Positions 1 to 11,513 of a stretch of DNA of 64,000 bases are shown here, piece by piece. A program made the position numbers and the translations under genes. Each line of letters starts with the position of its first letter. Position 1 is the first letter of the stretch. This stretch comes from Pleodorina starrii (Eukaryota > Chlorophyta > Chlorophyceae > Chlamydomonadales > Volvocaceae): NCBI GenBank assembly GCA_030267565.1, contig BRXU01000018.1, forward strand, positions 2,232,001 through 2,296,000. The letters are read 5' to 3'. The notes under the pieces are model-generated. The model had not been told where the DNA came from. It ran no database searches and saw only the letters and a list, made by a program, of their open reading frames with translations.

Positions 1-32
1 CTGGGCCGTGCCCTCGCTCCACCCGCCCACAG

Positions 33-3000
33 GCGCGTCAAGGCCTCCGAGCTGCGGGACCTGCTGAGCCAGGGCGTGACCGCCGACAGCGAGGAGGCCA
101 CGCGGCTTCGTGGCGCCGAGTCTTCTGCCGCCAAGGAGGAGGAGCTGCTGGCCGCGGACCTGGAAATGCTGCGCCAGTTCGCCAACAGCACCAGCATCAC
201 AGTCAACGGCGTCACGCACAAGGCGCGGTGAGCGGGCAGGCCGGCAGGGCGCTGCGGGCCAGGGTGTCTGGGCTCTGCGAAGCACGAAGGAGCGCGCGCG
301 ATGTGTTGAGGGGGCGGCCCCGATCCAGCCCCAGCCATGCCGCCATTGCGTGCCGTACTCGTCCCGCGCCGCGCACGGCAGCTGCTGGCCCCTCCTCGGG
401 AAGGTCTTTCGGCGGCCGCTGCGCCGGACGTGTGCCGAGCTGTGTGGGCTCCCCCTGCCTCCCGCCGCGAGCAAACGCCCCTGTCCCTGCCCTCCCCTGC
501 CCTGCCCTGCCCTGCCTCTGCCCTTCCCACGTGCGCACACAGGATGGAGGTGGCCACCCTGGAGGACGGCACGTCGGTGAAGCGGCCGGTGATCCGGCTG
601 GACAAGCCCCACCCCGTCATCCTGACGCGCATCCGGCCGGAGCAGCGGGAGACCAGCATGATCCTGAGGCCGCGGCCCTTCTGGGAGGAGCTGCGCGCGG
701 TGCTGGCGGGAGACGCGGAGATGGACCAGAACGGCAAACCCAAGCTCAGGTGAGAGGACAGAGGAGGGGCGTGGCGCGGAGCGGCGGCGACGAACCAACA
801 CCCAGATCACGGGGGACGAACCGCCACCACCACCACTCGGCGGAGCTCCCTTGGCTGTCGCTGCGGTGGCGGTTGTGCTGCAGCTCCTGTTGCCGCGCGG
901 CCCCTCCTGCCCCTCGCGGCGTCCGCACACGTGAGGGGGCGGGGACGGTCAACGGCGGTCACGGTGACGAGGCGAAGCTCAGCGAGGCGACATCGCGCGC
1001 GGCAGTCTTGAACTGTGCGACCAGGGGCTCCGTTGCGCCTCGTGTGGAAGAGCCGCTTCGCCGTTCTGGGCCCTGTGCTCTCGCGCCCGCCCTGTGCCCC
1101 CTGCTCTGCGCTGCGCCTGCAACGGCCCGCCTCACCGGTGTCCACCCTGGCCCCCCTGCCGCTGTCCCCGCGGTTGCCGCGCCTCAGGTTCGACGTGTAC
1201 GTGTGCACCGCCGCCGAGCGGCAGTACGCGCTGGAGGTGTGGCGGCTGCTGGACACTCGCGCCAGCATCATCCCCACCTCGGAGCGCAGCCGGCGCATCA
1301 TCAACGTGGCGGGGGGGCGGAAGAAGCAGCTGCTCAAGTGGGTGCAGGGAGGGGAAGGGGACGCGAAAGGGGGGGCAGCGGGTAGGGGGCGGGGTGCGCG
1401 TGCGCGTATAAAGATGCGCCCCGTGTGTGTGCGTTCAGGTCCTAGCCTCCTGAATGTGCGTGCCTGCAAGCCCGCTACGAAACCACCCATCCTGGACACA
1501 TGCACGAGGCCGCGGGGCGGGCAGCGGCGGGCCCAAAGCACGTGCGCGGCTCGGCCCTGTGGCATAGCCACCACCCCTTGACCCCCACCGGACATGCTCT
1601 TCTGCACGCACGCACGCACGTTGCGTCCCGCAGGTCCCTGGGCGTCGCTGAGAACGCCGGTAACCCCCGGCTGGAGTGGTCGGAGCTGCAGGACGACGAG
1701 CCGCCGTTGCCGCTGGCGGTGGTCCTGGACGACCGGTTGGACGTGTGGGAGCCGGCCTCGCAGTCCAGCATCCTGCAGGTGAGGGCAGGGAGGCAGGCAG
1801 GCAAGGGGGAGAAAGGAAGGGAGGGGGGGAGGGAGGGAAGGGAGGGAAGAGAGGGAGGGAGACCCTGGCCGGCCGCCGGGGGACGAGAGAAGGGGCGGGG
1901 CGGGGCAGGTGGGTGGGTGGGTGGGCCGGTCCAAACCCTTGGGCCCTGCGGTGTCCCGCGGCTCCTGTTTGCCTCTCGCACGATGGCGCGCTACTTCCTG
2001 GAGGCCACGCTCATCCGCGGCGGAGCCAGCACACGCGCACGAGAGCGCTCGTGGCTCATCACTCGTCACTCGCGAGTGGCCCGCTTTCCAGCCTGGCAAG
2101 GGCAGCGCCGCAACACCCCCCCGGCCTCGACTCCGCCACTTTTCTGCTCGCTGTTCTCCCCACCCACCCACCCACCCACCGATTCGCCCAACCGCCCTCA
2201 GGTGGTCCCCTGGTACTGGTACCGCGACGAAGCTGCACGCCTGGTTTCGGGGCCCGGCACCCCCGCCGACCGTCTGGCGGTGGCCTCCGAGAACGAGATC
2301 AAGCGCATGCGTGACGCGGTGCTGCAGCTGCGTGCGGAGCTGTTTTACGACATCAACGAGCGCCTGCGCAAACTGGCGGACCTGCTGGTGACGGTCGGCG
2401 CACCCGAGGAGGAGCAGCGGCGCAACCCCGGGGCACTGCTGCCGGGGCTCAAGACGGTGGCGGGTATCCTGAGGGTGAGAGAGGGGCGGGGGCGGCGGGC
2501 CGGCGCGGATGTGCGCTTGGTGCTGGCGAAGGGATGAGGGTTGGGCTTGGGCTCCGGGGGGCGGGCGGGCGCGGATGGCGGAAAGGGGCCGTCGAGGGTC
2601 CGCCCTCGCGTGGAGTGCGTCAACGGACCACCGCCGGGGCATCGTCCCCGTCACGTTGCAGGCGCCGCCACGCCGTCTGGTTATCCGTTTGCACGCACGC
2701 CTACCCAACAAGCGCACCTGAACTGACGCCTGAGCCCCGCTTCCCCGCTTCCCCGCTCCCCCCTCTCTGTCTGCCTGCTGCGCATCCCCGGCCCTGGCTC
2801 CCCGCAGGCCGCCGCCAACCGCGTCTACCAGATGCCCACCCTGGCCTCCATCGCTGCGCAGTTCCGCCCCAACAACTCGACGCCGCCTCCGGATGTCAAC
2901 ATGATGGAGTCCGTCGCAGTGCCCCCGGCCCCGGGGAGCATCCAGTTGGTGGGATTACCGCCGCCACCAGCGGGGCCGGCACCAGGGCCGCCGCTGGCCG

Positions 3001-6000
3001 GCGGGCCGCTGGGCCCAGGGCCGCTGCAGCTGCCGACGGCCTTCGCGCCCGCGGGCGCGGGCGCGGGGCCAGATGTCGTGATGCAGAACGGCACCAACCC
3101 GGCGGCGGCCGCGGCACCCGTGCAGCCAGGTCCTGTGGCCCCGGGGCAGGGGCAGGGTGCGGCTCCGCCGCCCGTCATCTCCCTCAAGCCCGTGGACCCC
3201 CGAGCGCGCAGGGTGAGCAGGTTGTGGGAGTGGTGTTGCGGAGGAGAGCGGGGATGTGGGCGCGCCCCGCACCTGTGGGATTGGGGTTTCGCTTATCGGG
3301 TCGGGGTCGTAGCTCGTGAGGGCGCCGGGCTGCTGTCCGTCAGCGCTTCCTGGTAACGCCACATGCGGACGTGGTGTGCATGCCTGGGCACCGGAACTGG
3401 ACGAGTGAGGGAGGATGAATGGGTTCTTGACAGCACTGTCACAGCGCAAAGAGACAGGCTGGGGCAAGGGGAGCCAAAGCGCCACAACTCCCCATCTGTT
3501 AAAAGCCCGATTTCACGGGACCCTTGGTACTAATCAGTCGTGCCGCTCCTCTGCATGCGCGCAACGCACATTTTGCAGGCGGCTGGGGCCGCGGCGGCCC
3601 AGCGCGGCGGCGGAGCCGCTGCGCCGCGCCCCACCGGCGGCATCGTGCTGCAGGCGCCCGCTCCCGGGCTAGGGCCGCAGCCCATCACCGCCTTCGGCGC
3701 ACTGACGTCCCTGGGGCCGCCGCCGGGAGCGCAGCCGGCGCCCGAGCCGCCCAAGCGCCGCGTTGCAGCGGGCTCCCTGGACCACAGCAAGTGGAGCATA
3801 GAGGCGCTGGACGGAGGCGCCCAGCAGCCGCAGGGGCCACCGCTGGAGTCGTCAGCGCTCGCTGACGGCGCCCGTGCGCCCGCGAGTGACCCGCGGGTCA
3901 CCGCCCAGAAGGCGGAGGCAGCGGCCGGGGCACCGGGCCCGATGCGCCCTGAGGACAGCAACGGGGCGGGCGGCGAGCGTGAGAGGGATCCTAGCGCCGG
4001 CTCTGCAGCCCCTCGCCTTCAACCGGCTCCAGGGGGGCCGACCCAGCCCTTGGACTCTGCGGCCTCTGCGGCAGGGCCGGGCCCGGGGTCGCTTCCGGCG
4101 CCGGCGCAGGCACAGGACGAGGCGCAGTCAGCGAACGCCAAGGCGGCGGCGCCCGATGCCGCTGCGGGAGGGCAGCGACAGCAGCAACAGCAGCAACAGC
4201 AGCAGGCTGCTCCGCAGGCGGCGGGTGGTGCAGGCGGGGGCGGGCCGGGAGGTGGTGCGGTCAAGGCGAGCAGCTCTGATCCGCTGGTGGCGATGCTGAT
4301 CAGCCAGATCAGCCAGATGAGCAACTTCGAGGAGGTGAGAGCCTCCATGGAGGAGTGGCTCAAGGTGCCCGAGACCGGCGTGCCCAGGGTGGTGGCGCTG
4401 CTGCAGCAGCAGCTAGCTAGCAAGGCGCAGGCGCAGAAGCAGCAGCCCCAGCAGCAGCCCCAGCAGCAGCAGCGGTCGTCCTCGCAGGGCGGCCAGCAGC
4501 CAGCCAAGCCGGGGCCAGGGCCTCACGACAGCAACGGGCAAGCCGGTGGCGCGGGCGAAGGCGCCGAAGTTGGGCCCCAGCCGCCGCAGCCTCAGCAGCA
4601 GCAGCAGCAACAGCAGATGGGCCAGCAGCTGTCGGGGCCGCGGCACCCAACGCCACCGCTGCAGCAGACGCAACAGCAGCAGCAGCAGACGCAGCCCGCC
4701 GCGACGCTCCATCCGCCACCTCAGCAGCAGTTGCAAGGGCAGCCGCCGTCGCAGCAGCAGATGCCACTGCAGCCGAAGCACCCGCCCTCACAGCAGCAAC
4801 CGCCGCCACATCACCGGCAGCCGTCGCCGCAGCACTACTCGCAGTCGGGGCAGCAGCAGCAGCAGCAGCAGGCGCAGCAGGCGCAGGCGCCATCCCAGTA
4901 CCCGCCCCCGCCGCTGCAGCAGCAGGAGCCTCAGCAGCTGGGACCTGGCCAACAGCAGCAGCCCCTCCCGCCCCCGCCCGCGCAGCAACAACAGCACGCG
5001 TCACAACACCCGCAGGGGCCGCCGCAGGGGCTACCACAGGAGCCGCAACAGCAGCCGCCGCAGCGCCAGCCCCGACCACCCCCAGGCGCTCCACCGCCCC
5101 GGGGCCCGGCGCATCATCCGCCGGGCAGGGCGCCCACGCCGCCCTTGCTGGGCCAGCAGGGGGTCCCGCCGGGGCCGCCGCTCCCAGGGCCGCCGCCTCA
5201 GGGAAATGGCAATGTGGGGCCGCCGCTGCCAGGCCCACCTCATCCCCCGCCGCCGCACCAGCACCAGCACCAACAGGGCCAGCCCCAGCCCCAGTCCGGG
5301 CAGCAGCCCGGGCAGCCCATGCAGATGCAGTTGATGTTTTCGCCCGACGGGCACTTCGTGTTGCAGCCGCAGCCGGGCATGCAGGGGCAAGGGAATGCGG
5401 GGCCGCAGCCACAACCGCAGCCGGGGCAAGGTCCTATGGGACCCGGGCCGATGGGCGGCCCCGGGCTGGCGGCGCCGCCTGGCTTCATGGGCCCCGGGGC
5501 CCAGGGTCCTATGCCGCCAGCCCAGCAGCCGCAGGTCATGCAGGTGCCTGTGCCGCTGCCCGGCGGTGGCCTGACCGGCGCGCCCCCGGGCCCGGGGCCA
5601 CTGGCCATGCCCCCACCCGACATGCTGATGCAGATGATGAAGCTCGACATGAACTTGGGCATGGGTATGAACATGGCGGCAATGAATGGCATGATGATGG
5701 GGGGGCCGGGCCCGGGTCCGGGTGGTCCGGGTCCTGGCCCTGTCATGGGCGGCCCGGGACTGGGCGCTGGGGGGCAGCCGATGCTGGGCATGGGAATGGG
5801 CATGGTGGGGCCCGGCGGGGCGCCCCAGCAGCAGCAGCAGCAGCAGCAGCACATGGGCGGAGGCCCAATGCAGCACCCGCAGCAGCAGCAGCAGCAGCCC
5901 GGCGGCGGAGCGGCGATGCCCATGATGATGATGGTGCAGCAGGGTCCCGGTGGCGCTGTGCCGATGGCCATGCAGATGCAGCCCGGTGGCCCGCACATGC

Positions 6001-8805
6001 AGATGCAAATGCCGATGCAGATGCAGATGGCCGGGGTGCCCCAGCAGCAGCAGCCGCAGCAGCAGCAGCAGCAGGGCCTCATGGGTATGAACATGGGCAT
6101 GCCGCTACCGCAGCATCAGCAGCAGCAACCGCAGCTGATGGGGCCGCCGATGGGGCCGCATGGGGGAATGGGGATGCCGCCGCAAGGGGGGGCCAACATG
6201 GGCATTCCTCTCGGCGGGCCGCCGCAGATGCTCCAGCAGCCGCAGGGGCAAGGGCAAATGCAGCAGCTCGGTATGCCGCCTCAGCAGCAGCAGCAGCAGC
6301 CCCACCAGGGGATGCCGCCGCACGGGATGCAGTTCCCGGGGGGACAGCCCCCGCAGCAGCAGCAGCAGCAGCAGGCGTTCTTGGGCGGGCCGGGCCCAGG
6401 CCCGGTTCAGGGCCAGGGCATGATGCCGGGGCAGCAGGCGATCGGCCCCGGTATGCCAGGCGGCGGCCCGGTGATGCACCACGCAGGCATGAAGCGCCCA
6501 CCATCGCCCTCGGCCCTGGGCCCGGGGGAGCCGCCCGCCAAGGCACCCCGGCAAGGAGGCGGCCCGCACGAAAACGGCGCAGCGCCGGGCAGCGGGCTGC
6601 CCGGCGGCATGCCGCCCTGGCATGTCGCTGCGCAGCAACAGCAGCAGCAGCAGCAGCAGGGCGGCAGTGTGGGTGCGCCGCCGGGGCCACCGCCGGGGCC
6701 GCCGCAGGATGCCGGGCCCGGTGGCGAGGCGGCGGGCGGCTTGGTGCTGATTGAGAACCCGGTGACCAAGCTGAACGAGATCTCGCAGCGGAACAAGGTG
6801 CAGCTGCACTTTCGGGAGGTCAAGGGCGGAGAGGGCGGCGGCGGGGGCTGGACAATCATTGTCAGCTACGGCGGCCAGGTGAGTGAGCGAGGAGGTTGGA
6901 GGGCGAGCGGCTGAGCTGGGCGGGTGGAGATGCTGGGCGGGTGACGGGCTGACGGGTGGCAGTGTCGCTGGCGGCCACGGCCGGTGTACAGGGCCGTCAC
7001 GGCCGGGTGGACTCGACTGGCAGCCAGGCAGCCACGCGCGCGATGGAACGTGCGCGTGCGCAACGGGACCTGCACCCTTGTCCCCACCTGCGCCCACGCG
7101 CTCTGCCGGCCAAGGCCGGAGGCCCAGAAGCAGCCCGTTCTGCGCGGCAACACCGGCTCTGGGCCTCGGGGTGTTCGCCATGCATAATCGGCCGCGTGAG
7201 CTTCTTTTCCCTGGCGAGCGCCGCTCTTCGCCCATCGTCTCGGGGCGCTGGTCCCGAGACACACTACATCACCCCGCCCGCGCTCCTGTTCTTGCACTCC
7301 ACCGCCGCTGATGCTGCTGCTACAACTGCCGCTGCAGGACATTGGACGGGGCCACGCGGGCACCAAGAAGGACGCCAAGCGCCTGGCGGCCACGACTGCG
7401 CTCAAGTCCCTGGGCGTCAGCCTCGCCGTCGGCCCGGCGCCGCCAAGTCACCACGCGCAGCCGCAGCAGCAGCAGCCCCCGCAGCAGGGTGGCACGTTCA
7501 TCGGCCCGGCGACCGCGCCGCCGCCCTCGGACACGGCGCAACAGGAGGGCGCCTCGGCCGGCGGGCCGGGCGCGGGGACCGGCGGGGGCGGGGGTGGGGC
7601 CCACGGCGGCCACCCGGCCAACGACGCGTCCATGTACCGCCTGATGAACATGTACAACAAGGAGAACCTGGTGTTCAACGTCATCAAGGACGAGGGGGCG
7701 CAACACAGCAGGTGGGAAGGGCGGGCTGGGTTGTGGCGGGGAGGTAGGCGGGAGGAGGGGGGAGGGGGTAGCCTCGCGGGGAGTATTGGGCTCCAGGCTC
7801 GCGGGTGTGCACGTGCGGGGCTCCCGCTGCGCCCCCCGGTGCGACTGCCGCCTGGAGCTTGCCGGCTTGGAGCAGGCTGCCAGCTGCGTGCGCATGGCAT
7901 GTAACGGGCAGATAGCTCTTCATGCAGCGCCTCCGTCACCGCCGCTGCTTTGGTCAAGCAGCCCCAATGATCCTCCGCACCCCACCGCTCCACCCTCACC
8001 CCCACAACCCCACAACGCCCCTCCGCTCAGGCACGTGGTGGTGGACCTGTGGATTCGGGGCACGCAGCACCGCGTCCGGGGCGAGGGCAGCAACCGCCGC
8101 ACCGCCCGCCTGGACGCCGCCTGCTGCATGCTGGCGCACCTGGGAGTGCCGCCGGCCACCAGCGCAGACCACGGAGGCGGAGGCGGCAGCACCGCCGCCG
8201 CCACTTCGCAGCAGCACCAGCAACATCAGCAGCAGCGCGGCAGCGGATACGGCAGCCGCGGCGGCAGCGGGCAGGAGAGCGACAGCGACGGCGGCGGCGC
8301 GGGGCCCTCGGGCAACGGTACCCGGTCCGGGCACCACCACAAGCATCACAGCCACCAGCAGAAGCGCGCCGTGCAGCAGCAGCAGAAGAAGCACCCCCGC
8401 TCAAGGTCGCGGAGCCCGCCCCCAGACGAGGCGGACGGCGACGACGACGGCGGCGACGAGGACTATGTGCTCACCGGCGCATCGTATTTCACTCGCAGCG
8501 CGCGGCCCAGCGGCCAGTCGTCCAAGCGCGCGTCCATGGCGGAGGACAGCGGCAAGGGCGGCAGCAAGGCCTATGTGGCGGACTTCATGCAGCTGATCGC
8601 GGAGGAGCTCGATGATGGGCTGGGAGGGGGAGGCGGCGGGGCGGCGGCGGGGACGGGCGGGGGCGCGGGTGGGGCCAAGAAGGCGGGGGCCAGGGGCGGC
8701 GCGAGCGCACAGTCGCGGCAGCCGCAGCCGGGGCAGCGGGCGGGCGGCGACGAGTCTTCAGAGGAGGAGGAGGGTGAGCTGCCGAGCGACGAGGAGGGGA
8801 GCTGA
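33..8805 (+). CDS. RNA polymerase II CTD phosphatase, plant CPL1/FRY2-like, with two dsRNA-binding domains (5' partial)
   Basis: Exons: <33-227, 543-749, 1188-1337, 1634-1778, 2202-2474, 2808-3212, 3579-6878, 7338-7711, 8031-8805. All junctions are GT/AG and keep phase, giving 1,940 residues in the window. The first five exons resemble the FCP1-like phosphatase domain of plant CPL1, with recognisable blocks such as VILTRIRPEQRETSM, VYVCTAAERQYALEVWRLLD and VVLDDRLDVW. The paired Asp of the last block (nt 1728-1733) is the conserved FCP-family DD. The nucleophile motif DxDxT would lie in an exon left of the window. A 1,100-residue low-complexity linker follows, then dsRBD1 (about residues 1516-1586, KKxAK-type motif GTKKDAKRLAA) and a weaker dsRBD2 (about 1653-1725), and an acidic tail ending EEEEGELPSDEEGS. 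In plants CPL1 removes Ser5 phosphates from the Pol II CTD in the nucleus and acts with RNA-binding partners. That role is inferred here from domain order. Confidence 0.88.
3579..6750 (+). other. Giant Q/P/G/M-rich low-complexity linker inside the CPL1-like protein
   Basis: One uninterrupted 3.3-kb exon encodes long runs of Gln (CAG/CAA), Pro-Gly, Met-Gln and Gly-Pro repeats between the phosphatase part and the first dsRBD. One short ordered-looking island lies near nt 4285-4400 (QISQMSNFEEVRASMEEWLK). CAG runs of up to about 8 codons are present, for example near 5828-5850 and 6640-6658. Composition is of the intrinsically disordered, prion-like type. The opposite strand and other frames also stay open because of the repeats, and these are shadows. 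Confidence 0.8.
6752..7411 (+). other. dsRNA-binding domain 1 of the CPL1-like protein (split by an intron)
   Basis: The order alpha-beta-beta-beta-alpha is visible: ENPVTKLNEISQRNK (helix 1), VQLHFREV and WTIIVSYGG (strands), then GTKKDAKRLAATTALKSLG. The last has the KKxAK/AA..AL signature of helix 2. The intron 6879-7337 falls between strands 2 and 3. Confidence 0.75.
7622..8151 (+). other. dsRNA-binding domain 2 of the CPL1-like protein (degenerate, split by an intron)
   Basis: Helix 1 DASMYRLMNMYNKENL, strands FNVIKDEG and HVVVDLWIRGTQ, and helix 2 GSNRRTARLDAACCMLAHLG. The usual KKxAK is replaced by RRTAR, so RNA contacts may differ. The intron 7712-8030 lies between strands 1 and 2, a different place from the intron in dsRBD1. 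Confidence 0.6.
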
Positions 8806-9549
8806 GGGGGAGGCTAGCGGGCGGGGCAGAGGAGATTAGAGGAATCGCCGCCATAGCGAGTGGCCGGAGCCCGGGAGGCAGAGTGCAGCGGTGTAGCGGC
8901 AGCAAGGAGCCCGGGGCTCAATAGGGAGGTAGGGAGAGCGCGAGGCGCGGGTGGCCGCTCGTGCCGCGTGCTGTGTCGGGCCGTGCGACGGCCACCGCAG
9001 CTCTTTATGGGGGGGAGATGCCGGATCCTAGGTATTCATGGCTGGAAGGAGCTGTGTGATGGGAGCGCTCCCGCTGGCGGGACGCTTGGTCGGGAGGGGC
9101 AGGGTGCGGGGTTCGCAGTTCTGCCCCCCTGACGATGGCCCCTGTCCACACATCTTCTCGATGTCGCGGTGTGATACGGTGCTGGGCTGGGCTGGTGGGG
9201 GAATGGGACGATGGGTCGGGGTGAGGGGGGAGGGTTGCAGCGCAGCTGGTTGGTTGGTTGGTTGTGATGGTTAGGGTAGCAAATATGGCTTGCATTGGCG
9301 GTGAGGGGAGGGGGCCGAGAGGTGGGGTACCGGGGCAGCGACCGTCAAGACGGGCTTGAGCCGAGCTGAGCTGAGCTCAGCTGAGTTGAGCGATGTGCGT
9401 ATTAGGGCTGTGTGTTGGGCTGCACTGCGACTCTGTACTTGCACGTGTTGTTCTTCTTTGTGGCGTCGTTGAGTGAAGGAAGCAGGCAGGCAGGCGTGGG
9501 CCGGTACGGCGCCCAGCGCACGGGTGCCGGACAATGGACGGCAGGCGGA

Positions 9550-9600
9550 CACACAGACAGAAAGGCAGACAGACAGACAGTCAGACAGACAGGTAGACAG
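9550..9600. repeat. Imperfect CAGA/CAGG tetranucleotide tract
   Basis: A run of cagacaga-type units with a few substitutions lies in the 3'UTR of the CPL1-like gene. Confidence 0.7.
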
Positions 9601-9779
9601 CTAAGCTGATAGGCAGGCAGACCGGAGCGTGTGCGCCCTCCCGTGGGGATCACTGTCAAGCTGGTTGAAGGCTGTAGCAGCCTAGTTTGTTTCAGGTTCG
9701 TGCAGGCAGGCAGGCAGTCGTGGGTCTCATCTTAGGTGAGCGCATGTGTGCGTTTGTGTGTACCGGTATGTGCGTGTGT

Positions 9780-9784
9780 TGTAA
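9780..9784 (+). terminator. TGTAA polyadenylation signal of the CPL1-like gene
   Basis: TGTAA is the usual nuclear polyadenylation signal in Chlamydomonas and its relatives. This is the first occurrence downstream of the stop codon at 8805. Confidence 0.5.
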
Positions 9785-10408
9785 CTCTGAACACAGCAGG
9801 AAGTAAGGACCGTTCAATCCTTGGCGGATATTGGTGAGCGGTTGCACGGCTCCCGCGCGACCTGCACGCATCCCGCACTTTCGCCGCGTGCGCACCCGCC
9901 GCGCTCTAGTGCTGCATCATCACGCCTTGTGCGACGGGCGCGCCGCTCCCTGGAGCATGGTTACGTAGTGGCGCAGTTTCCAGTCCCCACCCTCGCCGGG
10001 ATTGGGCGCCGTGCTGGTCGAGTCGCACGCTGCGTAAGCAACTTGGTTGGCTGCCGACAGGCATCCTACCCCGTTTATGTATGTAAGCCGCAGCGATTCG
10101 TGGCATCTGCTCCCCGGCGGGCTCACTGTATCCGTGTTGGAACACTCTCATCCTCGTGTGTCCGTGGTGGCCGTCGCAGGCACCGATGCGCGCGAACAGG
10201 TTACAGTCTGTGCAGAATGTATGCCAGCGCTCCGTGCCACGACTTGATGGACTGCGCAGCATGTACCGTGTCGGTGGCATCGGTACAGCCTTCCACTCAG
10301 TAGCAAAAGCAGCTTCCATTACGACAAGGGGTTGGTGTCGGCTTCCTTGAAGCCGGAAAAAGGGCGGGGCCCCACTAAATCCGTACGGGTTAAGTTGAGT
10401 GCTAGGGT

Positions 10409-10672
10409 GGCGAGGGCGTGAAGTAGTGTGAGAGTGTCGACATTCCTGCTGATACACAGCCAGAGCTTTTTCCCGAAATGCCTGCTAGCCGAGTCGTTAG
10501 CAAGGCCTGCCGGCGCCGCGCGAAGCGCGTCATCCCGTCGGGTGCATGAGCGCATGTGCGCATCGACCGAAATACGGCATTTCCAAAGCGAGCGGCGAGG
10601 GCGTCAACTGTGAGAGTGTCGACATTCCTGCTGATAGGCAGCCAGAGCTTTATATCTGAAATGCCTGCGGCT
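10409..10672. repeat. Two direct copies of a roughly 75-bp sequence about 181 bp apart
   Basis: Copy 1 at about 10409-10486 and copy 2 at about 10592-10672 share GCGAGGGCGT, then GTGAGAGTGTCGACATTCCT, then GCCAGAGCTTT and GAAATGCCTGC, with a few substitutions. They are separated by unrelated sequence. Confidence 0.8.
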
Positions 10673-11413
10673 TCAGCAATCCGACCCATGTTTAGCATCG
10701 CGCGCCGTCTCGGCACTGTGCAACTCTTCCGGCCAGCGCATTGGCTGAAGTTACTTGACAGTAGACATGGAGTGTATCATTTACACATCACGCAGGCTGA
10801 CTTGCCAATAGAAGGACAGCGGAACTGTTTGCGAGGGTTGCGACGACGTGCAGTTGCCGACGAGAGTGCACAGGCTTCGCTACTGAGGTATTCGCCGTAG
10901 AGGAGGCTTGACTGCTTTAACATTAGGACAGGGAATGTAGAAGTCCATCCCCTAGGTTGCCGACTGGACTTGTTGGGCGGCCCGCAGAAGACCGCTGCAT
11001 AATGCGTGCATTTGCGGCTTGGCGTCCAACAACCAGCAGTTTGCCCCTCATGGTTTGCTCCTTGCAACCTTTGTAATCGAAATGTGCGTCAAGTCGGTCG
11101 GACCGGGTAGCAGAGCTGTGGTGTGGTCGCGGGAAGAATGTTCGCAATGCAAACATAGTTGGTTGCCGAAACGAAGATTCATTTCACGCCGTCATGTCAG
11201 AAATCCACTTTGAGGAACGATGAATCTTCTGGCATTAATTATAGGCCGAGAGGCGTTGGTTTGACCTCGGCCTCGGTCCATGGAGACTGCCAAACTGGTT
11301 TTTACTCGTGCGATGTTGGGTTTCTATAATAAAGATACCATGCAATAAAGAATGTAATCTTTTACTTATGAAGTATTTCCGTTGGCCGAGATTCTGCACT
11401 TTTGTTAGGACAC

Positions 11414-11448
11414 CACAGTTCACAGTCCACAGTCCACAGTCCACAGTC
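11414..11448. repeat. Five tandem copies of a 7-bp unit (CACAGTC)
   Basis: CACAGTT is followed by four exact CACAGTC units in intergenic DNA. Confidence 0.85.
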
Positions 11449-11472
11449 CACACGGACATGGGCAATCCTACA

Positions 11473-11513
11473 GGGCGGGGCCCCCCTGGGCGCTTCGCGC
11501 TGGGGCCCCGCCC
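11473..11513. repeat. GC-rich hairpin with 12-bp arms
   Basis: Left arm GGGCGGGGCCCC (11473-11484) pairs perfectly with GGGGCCCCGCCC (11502-11513). The 17-base interior contains a nested GCGC-TTC-GCGC hairpin. The same 12-mer recurs at 10362-10373. Confidence 0.75.

Larger units (their letters stand above)
8806..9800 (+). other. Probable 3' untranslated region of the CPL1-like gene
   Basis: No coding-like frame follows the TGA at 8803-8805. The first TGTAA on this strand is at 9780-9784, so a roughly 1-kb 3'UTR ending shortly after it is expected. The stretch holds simple repeats: GAGCT-like near 9359-9390 and a CAGA-rich tract near 9550-9600. Confidence 0.55.

Noticed and set aside
1981..2030. 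Possible extra exon in intron 4 of the CPL1-like gene (MARYFLEATLIRGG)
   Set aside because: No acceptor directly upstream, and exons 1634-1778 and 2202-2474 join in phase at the position expected from plant CPL1.
807..2717. 636-codon open frame on the minus strand opposite the CPL1-like gene
   Set aside because: Shadow of GC-rich coding exons and pyrimidine-rich introns. It crosses well-supported plus-strand exons and has no family resemblance.
4417..7262. Several long minus-strand frames opposite the Gln-rich exon (poly-Leu, poly-Cys, poly-Ala)
   Set aside because: Mirror images of CAG/GGG repeats. The plus frame is supported by phase continuity with both flanking domains.
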